Assembly: GCA_016802295.1 (NCBI GenBank)
Contig: JAESIW010000180.1
Coordinates: 1,429,619 to 1,493,618, forward strand
Origin: Brachionus rotundiformis
Taxonomy: Eukaryota; Rotifera; Eurotatoria; Ploima; Brachionidae
DNA: 64,000 nucleotides
Direction: 5' to 3'
Below, piece after piece: positions 49,883-61,453 of this stretch. The translations under genes and the position numbers were made by a program. The notes beneath the pieces were generated by a model. That model made no database searches, was not told where the DNA came from, and saw nothing but the letters and a program-made list of their open reading frames with translations. Each line of letters starts with the position of its first letter. Position 1 is the first letter of the stretch.

Positions 49883-52800
49883 TTGTTAAATCTAAATTTA
49901 ATAAATTTGTTAAGAACAAAAGACAAAGAATTTTTTCTTCCAAACATATGGTAGAGCTAAAAAATAAAAAATAATTTTATCTTCATATCTTAATCGATGA
50001 GAAATTTATGACTTTAATTTAATAAAAAAATGATAAATTAAAACATTTTATAAAAAGCCATTAAAATATTTAATTCCAAAAATGATCTCTTTCGACAATA
50101 TTTTAAACATTTATTCATTTAAAATCGAAATTCGACTTCAGAATTCCTTAATCTCGACATAACTAGATAATTAAATCTGGTGACTAAAATAATTTTGTTG
50201 TAGAATTTCAGATCTAAAGAAAATTATCTTAAAAACTTAGTGATTTATAAGAGCAGATTTTTTGGCTTTGATAAGAACCATTTGTCTTTATGATACACGA
50301 GTAGTTTAAAATTAATTTAAATAAATTAAAAAATAATAAAATTTCAGTTATCTCAGTGCGCCATACTCAATTAAACAACAGATTCTGTAAAATTAATTGT
50401 TAAATCTGTTCTGAAACATATTGACTGAATGGAAGATTACGAAATTTAATATGAAAATTTTTTAATTTTAACAATTCGGCATTTAAAAATAGATTTAAAC
50501 ATATGCCAAATTCAGAAAACTAATAGGGACAAGTGTGTGCCAGTCTTCTCAGCTTTGTCGATACTACACCATAAAAATAAATATCAATGTTTGTGAGAGA
50601 ACAAAAATATTTTTTCAATCTCAAGTTAAATAAGGTCGGGATTTGGCAAAACGTAATTTAATTGATACAGTTGAGACACTAATAGAAACAAAAAACTTAA
50701 ATTAATTCAATGTGTTGATATTTTTTTAATTTAGTAAGAATAGATAAGCATTTAAAAATGCCATTCTGGATTATACGCAAAAAATTTGTGCTATTGTTTA
50801 ATTATTCTACCTACCAAAAATATGTTTACAATGCACGCACAAGCAATACTTGACCAGATTTTATTATTAAACAAATTTCTCAGAAAAAATTCCTAATCTA
50901 TGATGCTAGATGGTCTTATCTATGAAAATTACCATTATAGTCATCTTTATTCGAATCATATTTAACTTATTTTTTATGTCATTTGCTTCAGTTTGGTCAA
51001 ATATAAACACTGTACCAAGCACTCTTAACTCGATCAATCTCTAAACGCCAAAATGGAATGGAAAATTTTTATTTATGCCTTTTTTTAGGAAAATAAATAT
51101 TCATAAAAAACCAACTCGAATGCTTAGAAATTTTCAGCTACTTAAAATACATTTTTCTAATCTTTTCTCCTTTGAATATGAATAAAAATCTAAATAATTA
51201 AACATTCGAATAAAAAAGGTATACTTTTAAATAAATATTTAATTGAAAATTAAAATTTTTAATAAAATTAATTCAATTTAACTTGAAACAGAATATTTAT
51301 TTGGCTTTATTTAATCGCTTTTTGGTCTAAAGTTCCGTACTTAGCCAAAAAAAAACATATAAATATTAATTAGTATAAACAAATATTAAACTGAAATTCG
51401 ATATAATGCCAATTGTTGTCAAATAGAAACGAAAAAGTGTTTTTAATCTACTATTTACTTAATTATCTTGTTTGGTAGCTTGCTTTTTCTGCGTGGCCAG
51501 ATGAAACAAAGCCTACCCTACCTTTTTATTTAATTCTAAATATAATTTTCATTTTAAATTAGATTTTCCCAAAGATTTTAAGCACAATTATTTGGTGATG
51601 TTATCTTAATCTCTAAACTTTCAGGGATTAATGTTTATTGATAAATTTAACATTTTTTTTCAAAATAAAGTGCCGAATTCGTAGAAAGAAAAACGAAAAA
51701 AATCTCTGGTTTCATTATTTTTCAAATAAATATTTTTATTTTAAATTAAATTTTTTTTTTCCAAACGGGTTTTTACGGAATTCCTAAATATATGTAATTG
51801 ATTAACAGGCTAAAATAATATCCTCGAGCTGTCACTTATAAGTTGTCAAAATATAAGAATAAACCTAAAATAAACATGTGGCATGTGTAGTTTTCTTTGT
51901 TTTGTAGTTTTGTTTGATTTTTTGACACTTTGGAAAATTCTAATTTAATAATTTAAAAAAACAAATAAGAATATAATTAATTCATTATTTTTCATCTAAG
52001 CATTTCATAAGTTAGCTCAAACAATTTATTTTTGCTGATTTAAAAAATCAAAAATTCAACAAGAGTAACCTTTTAAGACAAAATTTGAATAAAAACGTTT
52101 TATGAATTTTTTAAAATTATCAATTAAAATGCAGTATAATAAGTTTTTCTAAATTCTGGATATAAAAAATATTTTCGTCTATGAACTAAAGGTCTTCCCG
52201 GTAAGAATGACTTTATTTTTCTCCTAAAGATAAATATTAATCTAGATTTTTTTCTTAAACTAAATTATTTTCATTTTGCAGCGACAAAATCTAAATTTAA
52301 AAAAAAACATTTAAATTTTTTTAATGTATTCAAAAATTAAACAATAATAAGAAAAATAATCTAATATTCAAATTAGAAAAGCTTTATTAATAATCAGCGA
52401 CAGTTTTTTATTTATAAAATCAAAAAAAATATATTTAGTATTCGAAAATATAGATTGTGTTGAGTGAACAGATCAAATTTTGTTTTAAAATTATTTACAC
52501 TATTTATTATTTTGTAAAATTTTAAAAATTAATCAATTATTGGTTTACCAAAATTTTTTTGCTGAATTTTTTTAAACTCACTAGATACAGTTTTGATACA
52601 GTTTTTTTCTTATGTTATATCAACTCTTACATTCGAGTTAAGCCACCTTTTTTCGAACTTTTCCAGCTAATTAGTTACAAATATCATTATCTTACAGAAA
52701 AGATTTCTGCTTAAATAATTCAATTTTTTTGATGAATTTTTAGATCATTATAATTTAAAACTTAAAGTTAAACAAATGTTTATTTAAAAAAAATTGTTTT

Positions 52801-53429
52801 TGACTTCATGTTGAAGTTTGAAACTTAGTTATTGTAAAACTTTTGCCAATTAAGAAATTTTCTTTCACCAACTAATCAGCCTTTTAAGGTCGATTAAAAT
52901 GATTATTAAAAAATATGTTCCAAGAGTATAAAAATAAAATAAAAAGCTAAACATGTCAAATCCACATGTTTATTAAAGTTCTTTAAAATATTTTGACAAT
53001 TTATATTCAATTTTTAACATTATCTTTTAAATTATTTGGTGGGTGATCATAATGGTAAAAACAATTCTATCGAATATTTTACTCAATAATTTTTTCTCCG
53101 CTGTTTTACAATATGATTTCGCTTGGTTTTGATATTGATACTATTATTTAATAAGAAAAAATTGTCAATATAATCTTGAAGATACAAATCAAATCAATTG
53201 CTTTCTGGTTGACTGAAAATCCATTTATTTTGGTTACTTTCATAGCTATTAAAATAATTTTTTCTGGTTTTATTTCTCTTTTTAAACTAGAAAAAAGTAG
53301 AAACTACTAAAAAGTTTAAAAATATATTTTTAAAAAGAAAGTTTCAGGTTATTTAATTTAATTATTTTGACGGTCGAGGAAAAAAGAAGAAATCGTTGAA
53401 AAAAATGAAATAAATTACTAAATAAAAAC
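49883..53429. other. AT-rich region upstream of MTG gene
   Basis: About 3.5 kb without an open frame or repeat that I recognise. It should contain the MTG promoter and possibly 5' untranslated exons. Confidence 0.45.
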
Positions 53430-53931
53430 AAGGAATTTGTCAATGTTGGGGAAAGCGGTGGATCAATTTGGTGAAGTGACAGTGTCTGGTGAAGTAGGCT
53501 TGAGTCGGAGCGAGGCTTTAATGGGTGATGATAATGGTCAAATTCCTGAAAATGGTATCTGGAAATCAGCCAGAGTCAAAACTCAGCCTCAACATATTCA
53601 AGTCAATCCGAATTTAGTTTCAGAAGTATCGCCATACCACATCTAATTTTTAAATTCAAATTAAACCAAAACCGGTTTGGTTCTGAATATTACAAATAAA
53701 AAATTCCATAATTCTATTCTATATCTAAAAAATAAAAATTTGCGCTTTACTTTTAGCTATTAGATTGAGACTGTTGTCATGTCTTTTTTAAATATTTTTT
53801 ATAGAATAAAATGAAGCACCAGCTATTCTAAACATATCTTTTAACATGGCAAACGGGTTTTTATTTTTCGTCCAGTACAAATTAAATTTTTAAAAGTAAT
53901 ATATATATATACTTTATTAATAATAAAAATA
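53430..53931 (+). repeat. Dispersed repeat with small ORF (copy B)
   Basis: Plus-strand copy of the repeat at 38391-39005. It carries a 69-codon frame (53437-53646, first codon TTG; an ATG lies at 53443) with VDQFGEVTVSGEVGLSRSEA and KSARVKTQPQH. The homologous 3' block runs from about 53741 to 53931 and ends in a TATATATA-rich stretch. Substitutions between copies leave the frame open in both, which hints at coding constraint or recent spread. Confidence 0.75.
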
Positions 53932-54034
53932 AAAATAGTATTGTAACCAGTGACATGTCAATCGATTTATAAACAACTTAGATAATTAATTTAAAATTCC
54001 TTATGAATAGGCTTTTGATAGATAAAATATGGAA

Positions 54035-54097
54035 GTCGCGTCTCAATGCTTATAGGGCCTTAGCTAGTGAGTCGTATATTTCGCTTGCCAGCCTGGA
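54035..54097 (+). repeat. Copied fragment of a TRPC exon
   Basis: Sixty-three base pairs that match 57541-57603 in the TRPC gene at 61 of 63 positions and in the same orientation. In the gene these bases encode SRLNAYRGLASESYISLASL. Here there is no surrounding TRPC sequence and the frame runs into a stop shortly afterwards, so this is a displaced fragment, not an exon. Confidence 0.9.
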
Positions 54098-54489
54098 GAG
54101 TCAGTCAAGAGAATGAACATTCTTTAGAATAATCTAAATAAATTGAGATCAGATTTTATTTAAGACTTTGAATGAATTTTTCTGATTTAATTCATCTTAA
54201 ATGATACAAAACATAATTTTGAATTTAATTTGTGTAATTTTTTTGATGTGGATTTGAGTTTAATTGATATCCAAAATTTATATGAACAAATTATCGCCTA
54301 GAGTGTAAACAAAAAATAACTAAAAATTACTCTGAAAAATGACATTTGATTTGATTTGTTTCGAATATCTTAATAAACAAAATAAAAATAAACAAAGCCT
54401 ATTTTATTTTAAGCATCAATTATATAATCTTTGGGTTAAGAAATTATCTATTTTAAAGTATTAGCAACAAAATTTACAAATAATTCAAA

Positions 54490-56038
54490 ATGAACGATAA
54501 TACCAATGTTTTTTCCAACAAATTTGACAAAAAAATAGAAATTTCAGTAAAAAATCAAACAATTGATAACCAAAATGCAAAAATTCATGTTTTCTACCAA
54601 ATAATCGGATTATTTAAAAGCTTTTATGTGCCAATTTCAATTTCTTTTCTTCTTTTAATTACATCAACAAACTTTTATCTGTATAATTATATAGCAAGTG
54701 ACCACCAAGAGATCAAAAATCAATATCAAATTCTAGAAGAAATTCTAGATCATATAGCTGAAAGAAATACTCACAGAAATGAAGATTTTTTCATGTCTTT
54801 AAATAGAGTAAATTAATATAAATGATTTTAATGTAACTGAAGGTTCATTATTTAAAATAAAAAAATTTTTAATGCCTAAAAATCTATTTAACAATATATA
54901 ATTTTATTTGAATAGTTAATATTGATTTTTAGCTTTTTTTTAAGGTAAATTTTGGTATTTGAACTTAGACAATGATCCTTTGGTTCAAAAGTATCTAAAT
55001 TAAAAATTAATTATTTTACATAGAAACGATCTTTAAGAAAAAATTATTCAAAATTATCAGATAAATTAAATATTTTGAAACTAACCGATACCCAGCGATG
55101 CATGTGTCCTCCGGGGGAAAAAGGAGAAAAAGGAGAAGCTGGTTTAAATGGCTTTCCAGTATCTAAACTTTGAATAAGCATCACAATTTATTATCTAAAA
55201 ATTTTTTTCCAAGGGCCCAGTTGGTTTGAGCGGAGTTAAAGGATCAAAAGTTTGATTAAAAAAATATAAAGAAAATATTCTAAAAAGCTTGTCCAAGGGT
55301 GAACAAGGCTTAAGAGGCGAACCAGGATTGCCTGGTATCCAAGGCATAAAAGTAATTAAATAAAAAAAGATTGTGTTTTTTAATATTAAAAAATAAAATT
55401 AGGGTGAAAAAGGAGAAGTAATATTTTCAAAAAGAGATAATTTGCAATCTGGTCTGGTTGGATCTCCTGATAAATCAGAAAATCATGGAATAAATGGCGA
55501 AAAAGAACAGTCCGGAATTTTTCTTATGAAAACGGTATTTTGCTATTTAAAATTAAGTTAATTAAATAAGAAAATGCTCGTAATAAGAGTGAAAGTGAAG
55601 AAATTTCATGTGTTTTTTCTACAGAACCTTATGTAATAAAAAAATCGATTTTTTGCCATAAAAGTAATTCTCTTGTTTTCAAGGAAACAAAAAAAGCTGG
55701 TGATTCACTTACAATTAAACATTTGATCAAAATTAAGGTATTTTGTTAAAAAAATATTTAAAATCAGTGTTGATATATTGTTATATTTTGTTTGCTTTCA
55801 TTCTTAAGGTATGTCGTTCAAATGAATGTAATTCAAGTTTGGTAGGTCAACCAGGACCACCGGGACCAAAAGGAGAAAAGGTTTTAAAAGTAAGCTTTTA
55901 TTTTGACTTGAATTAAATTTGAAAAAGGGTGAACGAGGAATGGATGGAATGAGAGGCGAAAAAGGTGAGAGAGGAAGACCAGGTCGAAAAGGCGACAAAG
56001 GTGCTAGAGGATATGATGGCTTGGATGCACCTTTGTAA
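54490..56038 (+). CDS. Type II transmembrane collagen-like protein
   Basis: Membrane-anchored collagenous protein. Eight exons, all joined in phase 0: 54490-54807, 55096-55158, 55214-55249, 55298-55351, 55403-55534, 55588-55737, 55809-55880, 55928-56038; 936 nt (311 aa). Residues 1-42 are cytoplasmic, about 43-66 form the single membrane segment (FYVPISISFLLLITSTNFYL), and about 70-105 could form a trimerising coiled coil. Gly-X-Y repeats follow: GEKGEKGEAG, GEQGLRGEPGLPG, an interruption of about 85 residues that has two cysteines, then GQPGPPGPKGEK and GERGMDGMRGEKGERGRPGR to the end. Most collagenous exons start with a complete Gly codon, as in animal collagen genes. A tiny extra exon near 54971-54990 cannot be excluded. 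The layout is like collagen XIII/XXIII/XXV or gliomedin; no closer assignment is possible. Confidence 0.85.
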
Positions 56039-56535
56039 CCAGTTAACAATTAAGCACTTAATTTAAAATATTTGTTCAACATGTTAGAGATTCATTTCTA
56101 AATTTTGTTTCAGATGACGAAAATTAGATAATATTTTTTTTGTTAATAAATATTTACCAAAACAACCATATACACGATAAAATCGATATTATTAAAGAAC
56201 TTATTAATAAATTAAATTAAATTTTCAGTTTTTATTTCTACCCATTTTTGATTGTTGATTTTAAAATGTTTGAAATTAAATTCTAAATATTAATGAGATT
56301 GTCAATTGTAAAAAGTATTTTAGATTTGAGCTGTTCAACACGGATTTTAAATTAAAACCTATTGAAAATTCCATCAAAACTTTTTAGGTGTCGTATTTCT
56401 AAAAATTTTTTTAAATGTCAAACTCATCATGAGACAATAATTTCTAAAACAGATTTTTGTTATAACTATACCAGTAAAAGTGTTCTTATTATTGTTAATA
56501 ACAAGGTTTTATAAAAGAATTAATCTAAACCAAAA
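56039..56535. other. Spacer between collagen and TRPC genes
   Basis: AT-rich spacer that holds the collagen 3' flank and the TRPC upstream region. No gene recognised. Confidence 0.5.
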
Positions 56536-59500
56536 ATGACAGAAAAGTTATCTACCATTGTTTCGAGTGCTACAGCTGGTAAAGCCAAAATAGTACTTTA
56601 GCTTCCAAAAAAATTTGCTTAATATTATTCTAATCATTTTAAAATGAAATTTGCTCTTATTATCATTATCTTAGATTAATTAGAAGAATGAACTAACTTT
56701 TTTTATTTAAAGGAAAAAATTTTTTAAAAAATTGTAAACAAAAAAGTACACCAATTAGCCAAACAGATAGTAATTCAAAAAACAGAAGTTTTCTTTTTAG
56801 ACAAAAAGATTTCTTTAACCAGAATATTCTTAATCGGTTTGGAATGATAAACAAAAAGCGCGGTAAAAATCTAAATTTTGGTTCGTTTGGCCTAGAGTCA
56901 AGTTTACCAGTGGTAAGTATTAAAAATCTTTATTCTGAAATATCTATGTTTAAAATCTTAACATGCTAAGCCGGATATAAATGAAAGATTTGTAGACGCT
57001 TGTGAAAATGGAGACTATCCGACGGTGACGCGAATTTTGGAATCTATAAAAGACTTTAGTATTGATGTGACTGATAATTTAGGCCGAAGTGCACTAAGAT
57101 TGGCAGTTGAAAATGAGCATCTTGAAGTAAAAATATGTTTTTTTCAAGTTACACTGAATACTTTTAAATTTTATTAAGGTGGTTCAAGTTTTGCTAAGCA
57201 AATCAGATAGTCCCAAGATGAGAGAGGCGCTTTTGCTGGCCATTTATTTGGGTCATACTCAAATTGCAGAGTCGATACTTCGTCATCCAAAATTCAAAGT
57301 GTTGAATGAAAAAAAATTTGTCAATGGTGACACTGATTCGTTTTGGCAAACACCAAGCTCTGATGATGCTCAATTTCCACCCGATATTACTCCACTGATT
57401 CTAGCTGCTCAATATAACCGAATTGAAATAGTTCAAATCCTGCTAATAAATGGTGACAGAATTACCAAGCCACATGACTTTCATTGTAAGTGCACCGAGT
57501 GTCTAAACCGCTTCAAATTCGATTCACTAAGACATGCACAGTCGCGTCTCAATGCTTATAGGGGCTTAGCTAGTGAGTCGTATATTTCGCTTGCCAGTCT
57601 GGATCCCATCCTTACTTCATTCGAACTTGGTCACGAACTTAAAATGCTCAGCACCAAAGAAAAATACTTCAAAGTAATATACTATTTAGTTATCTATAAT
57701 TATTAAAAAAATCTTATTATTAGAATGAATATCTTCAACTGGCTGAAAATCTGAGCTCGTATGTTTGTAAATTATTGAGCAATGTGAGAGGAAGAGATGA
57801 ATTGGAAACAGTCTTGAACAAATCTGGTAAAGAAACTGAAGAGAAATATGAGCGTCTTGCTAGGTTAGATTTGGCCTTAAAATATGAAGAAAAGCCGGTA
57901 AGTTATTGCAAATTTTTTTAGTATCTGTCAGATATTTTTTTATTCAATTTAATTTAATATTAATTCAATTTATAAGTATTTAATTAACGAGTTACATAAT
58001 TAGAAGAGTTGGTGAAGAAATTGGCTTAAGGTTGAATTTTTAGTCATATCGTATCAGAGATTTAAAAGAACTATAAAAATAGCTATTTATTTAAAATCAT
58101 AAAAATATACTATACCCTCATTTGATTATGCTGCACTTAAACTCTAATTTAGTCTTAAAAAAAATAAAATTAATCAATTTTCCTAATATTTATTTTCTTG
58201 ATTGTTTGAGCTGCACCAAATGCTTAATCATTAAGAATTTTTTAATTTAAAAAATTTTTTTTTTCATTTTGACTTAAAATCAAGCCTTGATTTCCCATTT
58301 AATTAAGAGTCTGATACGGATTTGAACTATGCATTCATAATTAGAAGTGCTTTAGCATGGGTGAGAGTGTACTTTGGTGCAGCATTTGAGCAGTAATTTG
58401 AATTTTGAAATTTATTTGTTTTTATTTGATTTCATAAAAATAATAAAAATATTCGGGAAAATTAAAATTTAATTTCTATTTTTACATATTTCAAATGTGA
58501 TAAAAAAACACTGACTTTCCAATAATTTGGTAAAATCAATAAATTTTAAAACTATTAGCTTCGGCTCTCAGTAAATAATAGCTTTTTGTTTCAACATTAA
58601 GTTAAATTTGCCAATTTTCAAATATTAATAAATATTATTCCATCTTTTTGTCATTTGCAAAATGTTTTAAAATTAAAAGCATTTCATGAAAATCGAGACT
58701 TAATTTCAATATCTTGAATAAATAAAAATTATACAAATAGTCATGAGATACTAACTAAAAAATAGTGACGAAATAAATATTCACTTAAAGTTGATTTGTA
58801 GGCTTCTTTGATCATTATAATTATTGAATTTTTTTTTCAATTATAGTTTGTTGCTCATTCGAATTGTCAACAAAAGTTAGTCGAAATATGGTATTCTGGT
58901 ATCAGAAAAGTGCCAAAAATGAATCAACTATTATTATTATTACTTATTTTCATTTTCATTTTCATTTTACCATTTAATATAATAATCTACTTATTAGCTC
59001 CCAACTCAAAAGTAATATTAAAATAAAATTGAATTAAAACTAATTTAAATATCATCTTAATTTAGTTTGGTAAATTTATGTATCAACCATGCATTAAGTT
59101 TTTATCACATTCAATAGCATATATGATGTTCATTACACTTTTAATTATATCAAGTGTACTATTTTCTGTAGAGCAAAAAAACACAATCAAACTATCTGAC
59201 CACATATCAGACAATTTTTTCCAAAATTATTCGACTTATATGTCAAAAAATGATCTTAAATATAAATTTGAATTTGGTAATCTTGATTTTTCAATCAGAA
59301 GCTATTGTCCTAACATAATTGATATCACAATATCAATTTTTATTGTTGGTTTTTTATGGCAAGATATCAAACATATATTCTACTATGGTATTAGCGATTA
59401 CCTTGGTTCATGGAATAAAATAATCAGTTCTCTGATGATTATTTTATATTTTTCTTCATTTGCCTTGAAGTATTATACCATGTATGTAGTTCACTTAAAC

Positions 59501-60533
59501 ATGAAGAAAATTCTTCACAAAGAATTTTGGAACGATGCAGTTGGACTAAATGAGTCAAATATTGATGGACAAAAAAAAATCTATGACACAATTTATTGGT
59601 TAAACAATGGTAAATTAAATCACAAGTTTTAATAAAAATGATTTATTTAAATCTAGATCGATATTATTGGGTTTCTTTTGATCCGATCAACATGGCAGAG
59701 GGCTTATTTGCTATGGCAAATCTGTTTAGCTTTACTAAAATATGCTTTTTGTTACCAGCTAATCAGCAACTTGGACCTCTTCAAATATCACTTGGAAACA
59801 TGATTTCAGTTAAATAAAAATACATTTTGGTCTTATAATTATTTAATAAAATTTGTTAAGGATATAGTGAAATTTGTGGTAATTTTTTCTATAATATTCA
59901 TCGCATTTATATTTGCCATGAACAACCTGTATTGGTACTACCAAAAATCAATCAGAGAACAAAGTCAAGTTTTTGTCAAGAACAGGTCGGTTGAGATAAA
60001 AGCTGAAAAAAAATTTGGAACGTATGATTTATTCAAAGAAATAAAATTCTCTTAAAAATAGCACAAAACGTTTTTTTAGGTTTTGGCTCACTTTGGGAAC
60101 AATGTTTTGGTCTTTATTTGGTCTTGGCGAGCCGGATAGTGTTGAACTAATGCCTTATAAAAATAAGCTTACAGAATTTTTCGGCCAGTTGTTGTTTGGA
60201 TTCTACCACATGGCCAGTATAATTGTTCTTTTGAATATGCTAGTTGCAAGCATGACCCAATCTTATGAAAAAATTCTTGTAATTTTTTAATATAAGAATT
60301 CACTTTTTTAATTAAATTTTATTCTATAGCGCGAATCAGACATAGAATGGAAATTCGCCCGATCGAAATTATATATGGAATACATTAAAGATGGAGGAAC
60401 TTTGCCAGTGCCAGCAAACATGATTCCAACTCCAAAGTCAATTATAATTTTGATTAAAAAAATTATTAATCTTATTACGAGAAAGAAAGAATCTCCTAAA
60501 AATGATCAATTTCACTTGGTATTTACTTTTTAG
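56536..60533 (+). CDS. TRPC: TRPC-family cation channel
   Basis: Plasma-membrane non-selective, calcium-permeable channel subunit of the canonical TRP family. Eleven exons: 56536-56578, 56713-56912, 56971-57126, 57179-57673, 57724-57897, 58847-59011, 59066-59609, 59657-59808, 59861-60021, 60080-60278, 60330-60533; 2493 nt (830 aa), phases consistent. Ankyrin-type repeats lie at about 82-230 (ERFVDACENGDYPTV; DNLGRSALRLAVENEHLE). The TRPC linker carries CKCTECLNRFKFDSLRHAQS and SRLNAYRGLAS. FVAHSNCQQKLVEIWYSG precedes S1; six membrane segments follow. S5 starts after LPANQQLGPLQISLG, the pore region contains TMFWSLFGLGEP, and S6 is GFYHMASIIVLLNMLVAS. The TRP box EWKFARSKLYMEYIKDGGTL and PTPKSI lie in exon 11. 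The tail after the TRP box is short: either the stop at 60531 is real or a GTATTT donor at 60519 leads to an exon not seen. Confidence 0.93.
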
Positions 60534-60724
60534 TCGTATTAACCTTAAGTCCATTTAAACCTAATCAAAAATTCACAATAAGAAAAAAAGCCATGTATTT
60601 TACGTGATACTAAATTTATTTTTATGCTATTAAAAAAAAATTAATTGATACAAATTATAAGAAAATTATATTAATTTTTATTGATGAAAATAAAAAACAA
60701 AAAAGAGAAAAATAAGAAAAAAAA

Positions 60725-61125
60725 GTTAAAAAATAATTGTTTTTAGATCTTTTCCTCGCAGGTTTACTTTTATCACTGATTGGGTTTTTACGAGGTCTAC
60801 CTCTTGGACGTTTAGCTGCTCATTTGTTTGTTCATTTGACGTCGTTGGCGCTACAACTTGCTCTTGTAAATTTTGACCATTCTCAGTTGCAGGTTCTTGC
60901 TCATCTTCGAATTCAATAATGAATCAAAGTTCGTCTTCGGCCACTTCATTTTCTAAATGACTTTGAGTTTCGATCGGTTGTCGGTTAAGAACATCTTTAT
61001 TCTTCGCAGGCCTTCCTTTCTTTCTGTTTTCACCCAGTGGCTCATCTTTTGCGCTCTCGTGCCATGGCATACCTCTATCGCGACAAGTAATAGCTACTTT
61101 ATGTTTGCACATAAACTCTTTCTCA
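60725..61125 (-). pseudogene. Broken SWIM/AT-hook transposase C-terminus
   Basis: Minus-strand frame 61112-60924 encodes CKHKVAITCRDRGMPWHESA, which looks like the second half of a SWIM motif, then a KKGRPAKNKD basic block. After an in-frame TGA (60926-60924) the same frame continues FIIEFEDEQEPATENG, and after a frameshift near 60820 another reads KRPRGRPRKNPISDK, an AT-hook-like stretch, and a Lys/Arg-rich end. This composition fits the C-terminus of MULE-type transposases. At least one stop and one frameshift mark it as dead. It lies about 200 bp beyond the last TRPC exon. Confidence 0.6.
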
Positions 61126-61453
61126 ACTGCTTAATTAGTTCAATCAACATGCTTGAGTATATTAACACATTTATATAGTTGCTAATTAATATTTATTTGA
61201 TTTAGTATCACATAAACAAAATAAGTATCATTTTAAATTTATTTTTGTTATCTTAAGTGTGAATTTTAGTATCATTTTTATTTTATTGTTTTAGTAGCAG
61301 AAAAATAAATTTAGTATTAGTATAAAATATAAGACGAAAAAAAAATATAATTTTTTTAAAACTCATTTTGGCAAATTAGATTTAAACTAAATAAAAGAAA
61401 ATTAATTTTAAAGGATATACCTTAAATTGTTAGCCAAATCAAAAAATTATCTT

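Noticed and set aside
55804..56049. Minus-strand proline-rich frame
   Set aside because: It is the complement of the Gly-X-Y exons of the collagen gene.
58205..58390. Inverted CTGCACCAAA / TTTGGTGCAG in a TRPC intron as a possible MITE
   Set aside because: Only about 10 bp match, the flanks do not continue the pairing, and no target duplication is visible.
60737..61178. Plus-strand frames over the SWIM/AT-hook remnant
   Set aside because: The minus strand carries the SWIM-like, basic and AT-hook motifs; the plus frames have no recognisable content.
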